Shown here piece after piece: positions 22,749 to 34,900 of a stretch of DNA of 64,000 nt. The position numbers and the translations under genes are program-made. Within the stretch, counting starts at the first letter, position 1, and every line of letters starts with the position of its first letter. A model generated the notes under the pieces. That model did not search any database. It was not told the DNA's origin and was given only the letters and a program-made list of their open reading frames with translations. Origin of the DNA: Escallonia rubra (lineage: Eukaryota > Streptophyta > Magnoliopsida > Escalloniales > Escalloniaceae); NCBI GenBank assembly GCA_033065855.1, contig JAVXUO010000285.1:62001-126000 (forward strand), read 5' to 3'.

Positions 22749-24657
22749 TAGGGGTGCAACTTGGACGGGTTGGGTTGGTTTTCAGCCCAACCCAAGAAAA
22801 CCCAACATTTTAAAAGCCCATCTCAACCCAACTCAAATTGGGTTTGTTGTAAAAAAAGTCCAACTCAACCCAACCCGAATAAAAATGCTATGGTTTGAGT
22901 TTCAACCCAACCCAACCTAACTAACATCGAATTAATTTTTTGTTTCATTCGTGAATGAATAATTTTCTCCTCGCGTCTCATTATCTAAAGATCGTTCCCA
23001 CTCGGACTTCATATTCAAACTCTCCTCTAATTTCAGAAATTGTTGTCACTCTCTAGTGTGCTGATCCACATCCATATGTGAACATATGGCCTCCATCTGA
23101 GCATTCTTGTCACTTTGAAACTTGTCCACATTCTTTCCCACAACCACTGGCGAATAATGTCCATACAGTCGATCCATAAGAGACTTATAGCCATCAAGCA
23201 CTTCCTTTTAGTCACAAGTAGGATAGTACTTCGCGAGACTAAACTTCACATATTTTAGCTTATAACAAGGATCTAAAATCACTGCAATGATCAACAACGA
23301 ATTGATTTTTTCAATGCTACAGTACTTGTTAGTTATTGAACTACTGCTGTAGTAATTATCTCTGTTTGGAGACCTAAAAAGCTAAAATAAGAAGAAAAAT
23401 ACAACTTAAAAACTAAATATCTCAAGCTCAGGGAACGGTAGTCAAGAATAAGATGTAGAGCATGTGCCCCCTAAGCCTAAGTGGCAGAATTTTGTTGCTA
23501 GGAATAGCGAACAACTGGTTGTTGGTTGTGGTCTTCCAAGCAAATTCCATCCATTGGCATGTACCCAGCAAACTCATTCCAACCAGCTGCTGTGCAACTT
23601 CTTCTTCTCTCACACAATTCACTCAAGCACACATCTACACATATATATAATTACATATCCCTGTAAAAAGCACTCACACAAACACCACACTAATGTATGA
23701 TTTCCTCATACCTAGTTGTATTTCTCCTTCCACACCCACTGCCTCACGGCAGTGGGTATTTCCTCCCTTTCTTTTCTTTTCCATTCACCACTTCAACTTA
23801 TCTTATACCCACACATATGACACATATACATAGTACTCCCGTTTACAGGTTGCACCATGGCAGCCTATTGCGCCTCCCATAAGCTCAACAATCACATAAA
23901 CACACACCTTGCTACTCACAGAACTCACGCACCACTCACCATACTCATGCACTCCACAGTCACATAAACCCACACTTCACCAATCCGCACTCAAAGCCTT
24001 CCATTTTTTTCATCCATTGTACACAGCTACATAACCAAAAACTTACACACACCCATTACTAACAACCACAGCTTATGGTCCCTATCTCTCTCTAAAACCC
24101 ACATGTAGACACTCATGTCACAGACGCAAATCACACCCAACGCAGCACCTTGTGGCTACTGGTTGTGGTCTTCCAAGCAAATTCCTCCTCCCCAGCCTTT
24201 CCAGCGAGTCTTCGCACATCGATTTGTCGGCCACTGTGTCTTCGCCGGAGAAGCACAGGAGCGGAGCAGGTAGCGAGTAGCTATTCTTTCAAGAACTAGC
24301 CCTTCTTTCTATCTGTAGTGATCCAGAGAGAGAGCAAAGACTGACGGTAAGGAGACCGAATTTTGGAACCCTAGAAATCGATTTGGGCAAAATTGGTGAG
24401 GAGTGCCGACTGTTGGGAAGGAGGATTGAAAGAAAGAAAGAGGTCTTTGACTCTTTGTAACCTAGTTCCTTTTTTCTTTTGGGTTAGAATGGGTTGAGAT
24501 GGTTTTAATGGGTTTGACCCAATTCAGCTCATTTAATTATTGACCCAACTCAGACCAACCCATTTTAAAATTAGTTGGGTTTAATGGGTTAAAGTTTGTC
24601 CATATTTGGGCTGGGTTGGTTAAAGCCCATCCTAAACCAGCCCAAATTGCACCCCTA
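22749..24657. mobile_element. hAT-like non-autonomous element, TAGGGGTGCAA family
   Basis: The termini TAGGGGTGCAA and TTGCACCCCTA are perfect inverses with an exact 8-bp duplication ATAGCAAG (22741-22748 and 24658-24665). Both ends carry many CCCAACCC/GGGTTGGG repeats in inverted arrangement. The interior is CA-rich and non-coding. A 26-bp direct repeat (GGTTGTGGTCTTCCAAGC core) occurs near 23525 and 24162. Confidence 0.88.
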
Positions 24658-24665
24658 ATAGCAAG

Positions 24666-25777
24666 TATATAGCGGCACCTTTACTTAGATCATGCACAAA
24701 GATTTTTGAAATGCTCAAATTTAGCAATTTCATGCGGCCTACTTGAAAAGTGCCCATGCATCAGCTTTAGTACTGGTAAATCCTAGCTAGTTGAGCTCAG
24801 GAGAACCTGTTAATTTGAGAGATTGGTCAAAATAAATAGTTTAAACTTAAACAAGTAGCTTTCTTCATAATCTTTTGAGCAGTATTATAAAAAAAAAGGG
24901 ATTCCCGACTTCATGATGTCATCGTAATAAGCCTCATTAATCACTTAAGCAAGACAATGGTTCAACAGTCGTACTCAATGCCCTTATAATTTATTAGTTC
25001 ATAAGCTTATAACTTTCACTGATCAATACATTCCCGGGGAAATTAATAATCTTTTATGGCCCTGTTTGTTTCACGAATAATGTTTCACAAACTCTACACT
25101 GAAGCACGCACAACAACACGCACGTGTCCTAAGCAACCTCTAAACCAGGGCAACCATGCACTCTAAACAATCCAACAACCACCAGAAACAACAAGATAAG
25201 TGTGCCTCAACTTTTGGTGACATTTTACCCGCTACCAACCCCTAAAAGATCGCAGATTCATCAGCTACCCAGTATCGAAGAACAGATCATGGCATCCTCG
25301 TGTCTACAGAAACGGTCATGTAGACATTTAAACCCAAATATAGATCAAGTTTCGGAAATTAACGTCTAAGTAGGGTTTAATGAGATCAATAATGTGGGCT
25401 TTGAAATTGGGAGCTTCTTTAAAAGGAGGGACGTGCGAGAAGAGAAGAAAATGAGAGAGAAGGATGGAGACCACCCCCTGTCCCTGCAATGGCTTTGTTT
25501 CTGTTTGCTTTAGAAGAGAAAGAAGAGAGGATGGGGAAAAGTAATGCTTGCATGCCGAGATCGATTGTGTTAAAACATATATATTTTGTTCATAAAAACT
25601 GCTTATAGTACAGTACCAAAGGCTCCACCCAAACTCCTTGCGAAATTAACCTACAACACCCGCAAAGTATCTGCAATTTACTTGCAAGGTGAATTTACTT
25701 TTGAGGATCTGCAATGTTAAGTGATGTTCAACACTTCTCAACATGCCTGGTTTGTTAAACAACCGGATCAAAAAGCA
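24666..25777. other. 3' flank of BMS1
   Basis: Holds the presumed BMS1 3' UTR next to 25777. The rest is AT-rich with no recognised gene. Confidence 0.45.
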
Positions 25778-25942
25778 TCATTCTTCGTAATTTCTCCGCA
25801 TTTTCTTCTTTGATTTGTCCTGCTCACGATATCTCTCCCGCTTTTCTTCTCTACGTCGCTTTTTCAAAATCTGTTCTTCTTTGGCCTTCTCGGTTTCATG
25901 CAATTTTCTCTTCTCCTCTTCCTTAAGCTTCCGCTTTTTCAT
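25778..25942 (-). CDS. BMS1: BMS1 exon 17 with stop
   Basis: 165 bp coding a 54-residue Lys/Arg/Glu-rich tail from [19 protein letters not shown] to KMRRNYEE, then TGA. Such a basic coiled tail is normal for BMS1. The acceptor is TTACAG. Confidence 0.93.
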   Translation of the reverse strand: MKKRKLKEEEKRKLHETEKAKEEQILKKRRREEKRERYREQDKSKKKMRRNYEE

Positions 25943-28900
25943 CTGTAAAAGTCAGGTAAACAAATGAACTTAATTGCTCCCACGAGTTCTATCATAAGTC
26001 ATAAAATGGCACTGAATCTTAAATTATGGCAGGGTAGCATCAAGTAAACGGTAGAGGATGCAAATAAAGCATATATAATTCTTTAGAAATCAAGCATAGA
26101 ACCAAAGCAACCAATTGACATATATATTCTCCATGTTATACATCTAATCTCCAATTGAAACATGGTAATATAGAAGACAGCAATGCACGTCAGACAATTA
26201 TATAACTATATCAAGCTATAAAATCCAAGGGGATTTTCTAAAGTAGCTGCAGGGCCAGAAAATAGCAAGTCAGATCACTTCATTTTAGTCCATGTACAGG
26301 CTATGATCGAAATTGACTGGAGGAATAGTACCAACAGGTCAAAGAAGATCAATAATTCACGTGAGACCAGTTAACATTTCAGAAATTTAGGCCCGGCCCA
26401 CCAAGCCGAATAACTTGCATCTCAACTCAGGCAGCAAAGTTCAAGAACATGTTCTGGAAAATCATCCAAAACTTATCAAAGGCAAGTGTGAATTAGCACC
26501 ATATATGTACAATGCAAGTGCCCAAACCTTAGTAGCAGGAAACTCCTAATACGGTGACGCTTCTGTCTCGGAAACTCGCTATTGCAATCCCAAGTTAGGA
26601 GCTCCGTAGGATCTCGTCCCAAACTAATATGGGAACCTTCTCTCTCTCTCTCTCTCCCCCTCTCTCTCTCTCTCTCTCTCCCTCCCTCCCTCCCTCTCCT
26701 TCTCCCAAACTATACTAAACAAATGGTAATACTCTTCACGCATTTATTTTTTCAAGCGACTCCCAACCTTAGATTCTTCCAGGTGCTTACGCTCCCCTAC
26801 CCCCGTTCCCACTCCTGCCCCTACCCCTGCCCCCGCTTTGTGCAACTAAGGCCGAAACTTCAACTAAAGAAATGGCAAATCCGTTGAGCAAAGAAACAGT
26901 AGGCAAGGAACGTGGCGGTACAGAATTCTCCAATATCCTAGCACATAACACGCACACACAAACTTGATAGCGTAAGTAATATTTATACCATACAAGTGGT
27001 TGAACCTTAAACAAATCATTATTTCTTTTTAGACACAGTTTGGAGCAACACATGCATGTAATCGAGTTTCCTTCTCAACAGTACATTGCAATAAATTTCA
27101 AAGCCAAATACTTTCGCACAACATAGGCGACGGAGGAATGAAAAAAGGGAAATTCATGTTAAAGCAATCAACGGCATTACTACGAGAAACCTCAATTACC
27201 TATCAGTATAAACCACAATAAAGCACGTCTCTTGAACTGTAAGCGGGTACTTTGTGGTTCAGTCTGATAGTTCTAGGAACTTCTTAGGTTTCATTCTTTA
27301 CATGTGGATTACTATATTTGTAGTCACCATTTTCTGATCACTAAATGTTTCTACTTTCAGTTTTCCAATAAAACCACTTGAATTGAGTTAAAACAGACTT
27401 GATTTTCATTTCATTAAAAACATATTTCCTCTTGTTTCATGATGTACTCTCCGAACTGAAAGGTCATACCTTCTCATTTCTAATCAATTGTAGGTGTTGG
27501 ACAAGAGCATGCACTTTTCGCTCATGAGGTTCCATGACGACAGCCCTACGATTTTCAAGAAGTGGTCTCCTTCGAGTCGGAATATCCTTGGGCTTTGAGG
27601 CAAATGGGAGAGCTGCCTGTAATGACTTGGGTATGACCAATGGGTTGAACTTCCTCAGCTTCCTTTCAATTGGCTGTCGAATCAAAGAAGCAAAAAAAGA
27701 GAGATCAGAAGGTAGCTCAAGAAAAATAAGTTAGAAGCACTAATCGGGTTCAAAATTACCTTGTAGAGTGAATCCTTATTTAGAGGAACTGGAAGATTGT
27801 GTTCTCTCCTCAATTCAGCTACGGTTTTCATACCTTGCCAGGTATTAGTACGAGGTTGCAATGCTGTTGTTAAAGGGTTGTAAAAGTGCGGAACTTCAAC
27901 TTGAGTCCAGGCACGCAAGAAAACAATGTCACTCATCAGAATTCTATCCTCAAAGGTGCACCTTGCGATTCCTTCTTTAGGAAGCCCTCCCATCTTTTTC
28001 GGTTGGTTACCAATCTCTTCTTTTGCAGCCTGCTCGAGAATATTTTATCAAATCAATCAATTAGGCCCTCTTTGTAAGTTGACGCCATTCTCGTTTTCGT
28101 ATTTATAAGATTGGGGGTGGGGGGAAAAAAGTAGTTAAACATAGCTCAATTATGTTCAGGACCTTCTTAGAAGTTAAAACTAAAAGGCCCAGCAAGCAAA
28201 TCCAGAAGAGGATGATTACTTATGCTGATTGCTGGTGCTTGTGAATGACAAGAATGATTGATAACAAGTAGAAACATAAGACAAGAAATTAACCCATGGA
28301 ACAGGAAGTTTGTCACAACAGCATTACTATGATGGATAAACATACCTTCTTCACCTGTCCCCGGATTCCACTAACAGTTCTGACAGCTGCACCTTCAAAC
28401 CTTGCTATTTCAAGATCTGAAGTGAACATGTCCTTAATAAGTGCTGTTTTCTTGAAAATCTTGCAGGGGTAGCCAACTAGCTTTATCTTCTTCACTACTC
28501 GTGCAGCATGGTTGAACTCCAGAACATCAGCAGTTGCAGTGATTCTAAATGATGCCTGGAAAATCAAATAAATCTCCTAAGTACATGCATTCAAAAAAAA
28601 AAAGCACTTACACCCCTACACAATGGGTCCGTATATATTGAAATTTTAAAACCCTAAAAATACCCTTGGACGACTCAACTCGATATCATTATCATAGTAA
28701 TTTAACTCTCCGCTCAACCCTCACTCAACATCTCAGTAATCAGTGACCAAGAGACCTGAACCTACAAATCAAGTAACAGAGAAAACAATTAATTTGAAGC
28801 ATTTAACCCGCCGTACCAAGCGATCATCTGCTGTGTTGCTGCATTGGCTTTGGGAAACAGGTAAATAACTGGCCTGAGATGAGGAAGTTGCAATCAAGAA

Positions 28901-31900
28901 GGTTCAAAGGGCGTATGAGACAGCCTCGGAGATTAAATAACTATTTAGGAACGACGACATTTGAATTCCTCTTGAGTTGGGAAGTAAAGAGAAGATCTGA
29001 AGAAGTTTGCCAGGGAGAAGAAAAGTTTACTTGCGATAACCTATGGGAAATCGGAAAAGTCAGTTTTGTTGGGGGAGGAGTGGGAGCGGTGGTGGTTAGG
29101 GTGGAAGGGTGGTTGTGGATGGGTTTGGTGAGACAATGGAGGTAAGAAAGAGAAGAGGAGATTGTTGAGAGCTTGCTTGTTCTTGGACCACAGGTTAGAG
29201 CTAGACCAGTTCAGAGGTCGCTTCCCTGATTAGGGTTTCAATTTTTCGGTGAGATAACGTCGTTTCTTCTTCCTCCTCAGACCAGCTCGGAGGCTGCTTC
29301 TACAATGTGGTGGTATGGTTTGAATCTCAAGGTGAGAATGACATTGTTTTCAGTTTCGGGCTCAAAGACCTGGGTTTTTCCCTCAAACTTCAGTCTTCCT
29401 CTCATGCAGGCACATACTCTTGCACACTACCCAGCCTTTCCCCAAAAGTGGACCAAGAGAAAAGAAAATTCCATGTTAAAAAATTACAAGATGAGAACCA
29501 ATCTACCGGAAAATCGGACTACCATCCCATTGCGAATACTTCCACTAAACTCCTACCCTTCAATTTTTTCTAATTGTTTGGCATGATTAATTGGAAAAAG
29601 AATTGGAGAGATAAGCATAGGTTGGGATGGGTGATCGAGTCTGTCTGTATGTTTTGGTATGTAATCTAACAATTCCATGCACATATAGGGGCAATGGGAA
29701 GGGGTGATGGTACTATTTCCAATATGTGTGGGGTAAAAAGTGTAACAAGCGAAAAACTGAAGGTGTGTCTGGATAGTTTTTCCTCTGATTTCATTTTTAA
29801 GTGCATTTTGGTTTCTCTGCACCACCTTGAGAGGGAGTATGTTACTAGCTAGGAGCAACAGTTTAGTATTCTATATAGACCTAAGAAGCACGGATTCCGG
29901 TGTGGGTTCGGATGCGATACGGGTGCGGATACGCGGATACATCATTTTCTCAAAAAATAGGATACGGGTGCGGCGGGGATACGGCAAAAATTTATTACAT
30001 ATATTATTTGTATATAACAAAAATAATGTTATTTTAGACAAACAATAAGATATTTTGTAAATTTGGTGGGCTACTTTAGAAATATTGAAAGTGCATAGCC
30101 AAGGATGACAAAGTTAGTAGAAGTTGTATTGTTTTTTTAAAAGTAGCGGGGCTATTTTGCAAGATTGTCAATAGACCTGGGAGTTAAACATAATAAAGAT
30201 GAAGTTTCATAGAAACCCTATCGCTATCTTATAACACAGCCGTCAGCGGTCAGCCGTCAGAGACATAGAAAACATCACAGCTGAGATGAGAAGAATAATA
30301 AATGTGCATTGGAAATGTAATAAAAGGACAATCAATGTGCATTGAAAAGATAAAAAAGGACGGTCCACGTGGCCATGGGACAACTTTATGTCTTTTTTGT
30401 ATTGACAGTCTTACCCCTCTGATTTTCTAACGGCATCCGTTGTCCGTCAGCAGAGGTACTGATTTGCTACGCTATTTCAAAAGCGGGTACTTCTTTGGCA
30501 CACCTTCAAAGTTGGGTACTAAAGCTGTACTGGGTGTAAAGTTGAGGATACAATTTTTGGGATTAGCCAAAAAAAAAAATAGTTTCGGACACGCACCCAG
30601 TGCGCACCCATGCCGCACCCGCACCCAACGCGCACCTGGTGCCGGTGCTTCTTCCTGACTGTCGCTTCATAGATATAGACTAAAGCCAGTGTAATACTCC
30701 CTTTGTCCCAAAAAAATTGCTCCATTTTGACTTGGCACGTATATTAAGGATTTAAGTCATTTCCCAGTTTATCCCAGGAGAGAGAGGAGGGGGGGGGGAG
30801 GGGAGGAAGTTGGCCAGGAGACGGAAAATGGGTTGGTGGACACGGGTGCGGATACGCGGATATAGCATTTTTGAAAATTTTAGAATACGGGTGCGGCTGG
30901 GATACGGCAAATATTTTATACCTTTTTTTTACTATGTACAACTAGTATTGAATTTCTAAACAATTTGGATCTTAAGAAAGTACATAAAAAGACGGAGTGC
31001 AATTTAATTCAACCATCCATCAGTAGTACAATACCATGAAATACATAATAACTACCACCAAATAGATCATATTCATAATAAAAGTGGCAATATAGCATCA
31101 AAGTTCCAACTATCTAACAAGCAAAATTGGTTTCAACATCCCACAATTTTTAACTATTGAACCATATTGAACCACTGCTTTAAGCCTTTAACACATATTA
31201 AACAATAAAAACTATTTATAAATTGGTTAGTTTGGACTTTCTACCAAAATTGGTTCCAACTTTCAATTCCCAATCCACATCCAAGTCACAAAAAGTAGCA
31301 AAGAGAGATTTGAAGACAGAAGAGAGGCAGACAGAGACTTATCTTTGGAGAAATGCTGCCGGAGGTGACTAGACTTCTTCTCGTGTGGTCGCCGGTGGTT
31401 GCGAATGGTTGCAGGAGGTCGCGGAGGGTCGCCGGAGGTCGCAGGTGGTGGTTTGTGGTAGCGGCTGGTTGCGGGTGGTCGAGGGTAGTCGCCGGTAGTC
31501 GCGGGTGGTCGTTGGTGTCGCGGGTGGTCGCCGAAGTCGCCGGTGGTCACGGGTGGTTGCGAAGAGGCGCCGCTGGTCTCTCTCTCTCTCAGTCTCCCAA
31601 TTCGATCTGCCCGATTAGGTTAGTATAATTTTTTTTACCCATGAGTTGGATCCGCACCTGATCCGTACCCTATCAGCACCCGAAATTCAGTAAATAAAGG
31701 AAATAAAAGGAAAAAAATGGATCCGCACCTGACACACACCCAACCCGCACCCGTCCCGCAACCGACGCGTACCCGACCCCGGTACTTTCCCCCTTTTGAA
31801 GCACCCGTGCTTTATAAAAGAACAAACAATAAAATCTTTCTTAACTTGGAAAGTGATCAATTCTTTTGGGACATCCCAAAAAGGAAATATGATCAATTTC

Positions 31901-34900
31901 TTTGGGACGGATGGAGTAACATTTAGTGAGTTACAGCTAGCAATTACCGGTGCGGGTTGTGCACAACACAACACAATCAAATCGGTTATGATGTCTCTTT
32001 CTCTTTGCATCCAAATTCTAGATTAACAGAACCATAAATTTTAAAACAAAGAAAAAAATTGTACGACTAACCGCTGATCATGTCAACTTGGTAGCTGATA
32101 TAGTTGCCCCTCAATACAAATTACGTGAGTAAACTAACCGCTTCTCTACATCTACAGATTACTCCAATCTGATTTGTAACTGAGTTAAACTGAACAAAGA
32201 TTCAATTACATATCCAGAGAGGTTTATCCACTTTTACCCACGAATGTTTGACTACGAGAGCCAGAAGCTAAGACGGTTTCAATCCAATGGCAAAAAATTT
32301 GAATTGAGATGAAAACAAAACTAACCTGATTGTTCGCCAAATTTTGAACAGCAACAACCCCGGTCTTTGGAGGCGCAAGAGGACCCCAAAACATGGCAAG
32401 ACAGTGCATATGTTCAGGAGTATACTTGAGCATACGATGGCGCCCATTCTGGTCCTCAATGGCATAGATGGGTGTAGTTTGGTAGCGCCTCCATCCAATT
32501 GAAACTATTATTGGATCTCTTGTTTTTAAAACCTTTTTGTGCCATCTATGCCGCTTCAGCCGGACCTGAAAGAAAAGTTAAAAACTCTGTAAGTTCACAC
32601 AAAGTGGAGCTAGAAGACAAGACAAATTACTAACCATAAAAAATCAACTACAAAGGACAGTTATTCCCGAAACCATAGTAGTGGCATTTTGTCTAGAACT
32701 TCTGATAGTCTGACCAAAATATAGAACATCACCTTCAAAACAGAATGCTTCTTTGATACGACAATGTCTCAAATTTCAAGATTCTGCTTCAACTTTAGTT
32801 GTTCGACCTTTAAAAACAAATATTTTAGCTACAAGCTATCCCATAGATTTCACGACGAATTTGTATAACATCCTTTGAAAGTCTGCACTTTATTTTTTTG
32901 GAAAGTGCTTATATTACATAAAACCGCTAAAATCGGCGGGCAAAGCCATGTACACAACAATATCTATAATTCTCTATAGACAGCACAAAGCTGTTCACAA
33001 GGAAAGAATCCATGCCATACCAGCACGCAAAAGAAGTACCAAGGGATTACAACTTCCACAGGCTCATCTCACCAATTCCTCGAGAGTTCCTAATTACCCA
33101 GGTAACACCCAAACAAACTAAGCATCAAATTAGAAAAAAGTACAGCCATTGGGGATAGCAGCAGCAAGTGATCCACACGTATATTACAAATGAAGCATTA
33201 GTTAACATATATCTGCTTGCTTTTTCTAAAGAAAATTACGCTTCGTATGCCTGAGTTTCGGGCTTAATATCCTTGCTACCCCTCTTATTCGGGAACTTAC
33301 ACCGACACCCCTTCACATTTGGTCTTGTGTATCACAAACCCCCTCCCATTATCTTCGCGTCCATTTTGCTGTTAAAAGTTTCGTAAAAACCGAAAATACC
33401 CCTCAATAAAGTACCAAAATCAAGCCCAAACCAAGGCTTCCATTACCCCCACCCACAGTCGCCGTCTGCCCAACCCTTCCAACCATAGGCTCTCCCACCC
33501 CACCCCACCCCACACACCCATACCCAAACACACACGGCACACAAAAAAATTTGGGTTTTAAGATTGGGGTTTTGTTTTTATGGTTTATGAGATAGATTAG
33601 GGTTAGCAATTAAAAATTCTTTACACCTGTAAGGGCAATTTTATTGTTTTAATAAAAAATTTAACACCATCCTCCAAAATCTAACGACAGAGTGTCGGAG
33701 TAACTCCCGAATAAGAGGGATAGCAAGTGTACTAAGCCCAAAACTCAGGGGTCCGGAGTGCAATTTTCTCCTTTTTCTAAACCCCGTTATATCTGCATTC
33801 CAAGCTGCCTCCCAAGCAAAGTAACCCACCTTGAGCAGGACCTCCTTCCAGCTAGGTAAATACACGTCCAAAGGGGGACAGACTCCTTATCATCAAGCAG
33901 AGTTTAGACGATATATTCCTTCCCTCCTATAATGACTAACGTGTAGAACCGTGCCAAAAAATTGTTGTTCAGATGATCCTCCCACCACCACCCCTCTACC
34001 ATTTAGGTTCCTTCTACAAAATGGAGATCCTAAAATGCCATCGTTCCACAAGAAATTGCATCCATTAGCTTATCCTTGAGGTCTAAAGGCCATCCTACGT
34101 AACCGCCAACCAGATTTAACAACAGCCTCCTTCCTTCATAAAGCATTCCCCTCCACGACCCTCCTTGGCATATGAGAAAACACCATGTCCCAACTTTGAC
34201 TAACAGATACTTATTTTCCTTACGATAAAACTAGCCATTAGTCCTCGTAGTTAGTCCATGTTCCAAGTTGCATTTATGCCACTTAAAATCTTGTAAAACT
34301 TATAAATGCAATCATCCACGTGCCTAGTTTACGATACTTAGCAATGTCGCCCTTTTGGCCTCTCACTCTTCCTACCGCCAACCTTGACTTTGGTATTTCC
34401 GTTAATTTCGGCTGTTTTCGCTGATTCTCTAACAATCTGTGAGTTCAGATAGGGTTTCACTGCCAAGACTCTGTCCCATGTTCCTACACTCGACTAGGCT
34501 ATCCAAATTTTTTTTTTTCTAGTTCAGTATGAATGATCCATTGATTGCATCATTGTTGGTTGTTTGGAATTAATTTGGTTTTGACCTTGTTGGACTTCAT
34601 CTTTAGCCTCTTTGAAGAGCTTTTTTCCTCGTAAAAATAAAGTTTGGCAGCTTCATACTTGAGGCGCTTTATACACATTTATGACGGTGTAGGTCAAAGC
34701 TTTGACCAAAACAAACTTGGTTGGCTGCAAGCTATTTGCTAAATCGGAGTTTTGATCCAGAACCAGTCGTCTCACATTATTAACCATTTATTCTGGAGAA
34801 ATGACTCTAGTAACTAGGTACTGGAGTCTGCATGAAACTCTCCCAAGTGGGTTTGGATCGTGAAATTAATTAGCCTCAGTTTTCTCCCTGGAGAAAACTG

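Larger units (their letters stand above)
28556..32325 (-). other. BMS1 intron 13 (3.8 kb)
   Basis: Donor GTTAGT, acceptor TTCCAG. It holds the hAT-like element 29881-30672 and the interrupted Stowaway 30697-31916. The part at 28560-29880 is unassigned; short open frames there show no known domain. Confidence 0.85.

Noticed and set aside
28879..29145. Plus-strand frame of 88 codons in BMS1 intron 13
   Set aside because: Composition drifts to GGTGG-type low complexity and no domain or splice context was found.
31263..31628. Pro/Thr-rich and Val/Gly-rich frames
   Set aside because: Arise from the GGTCGCGGGT minisatellite on both strands.
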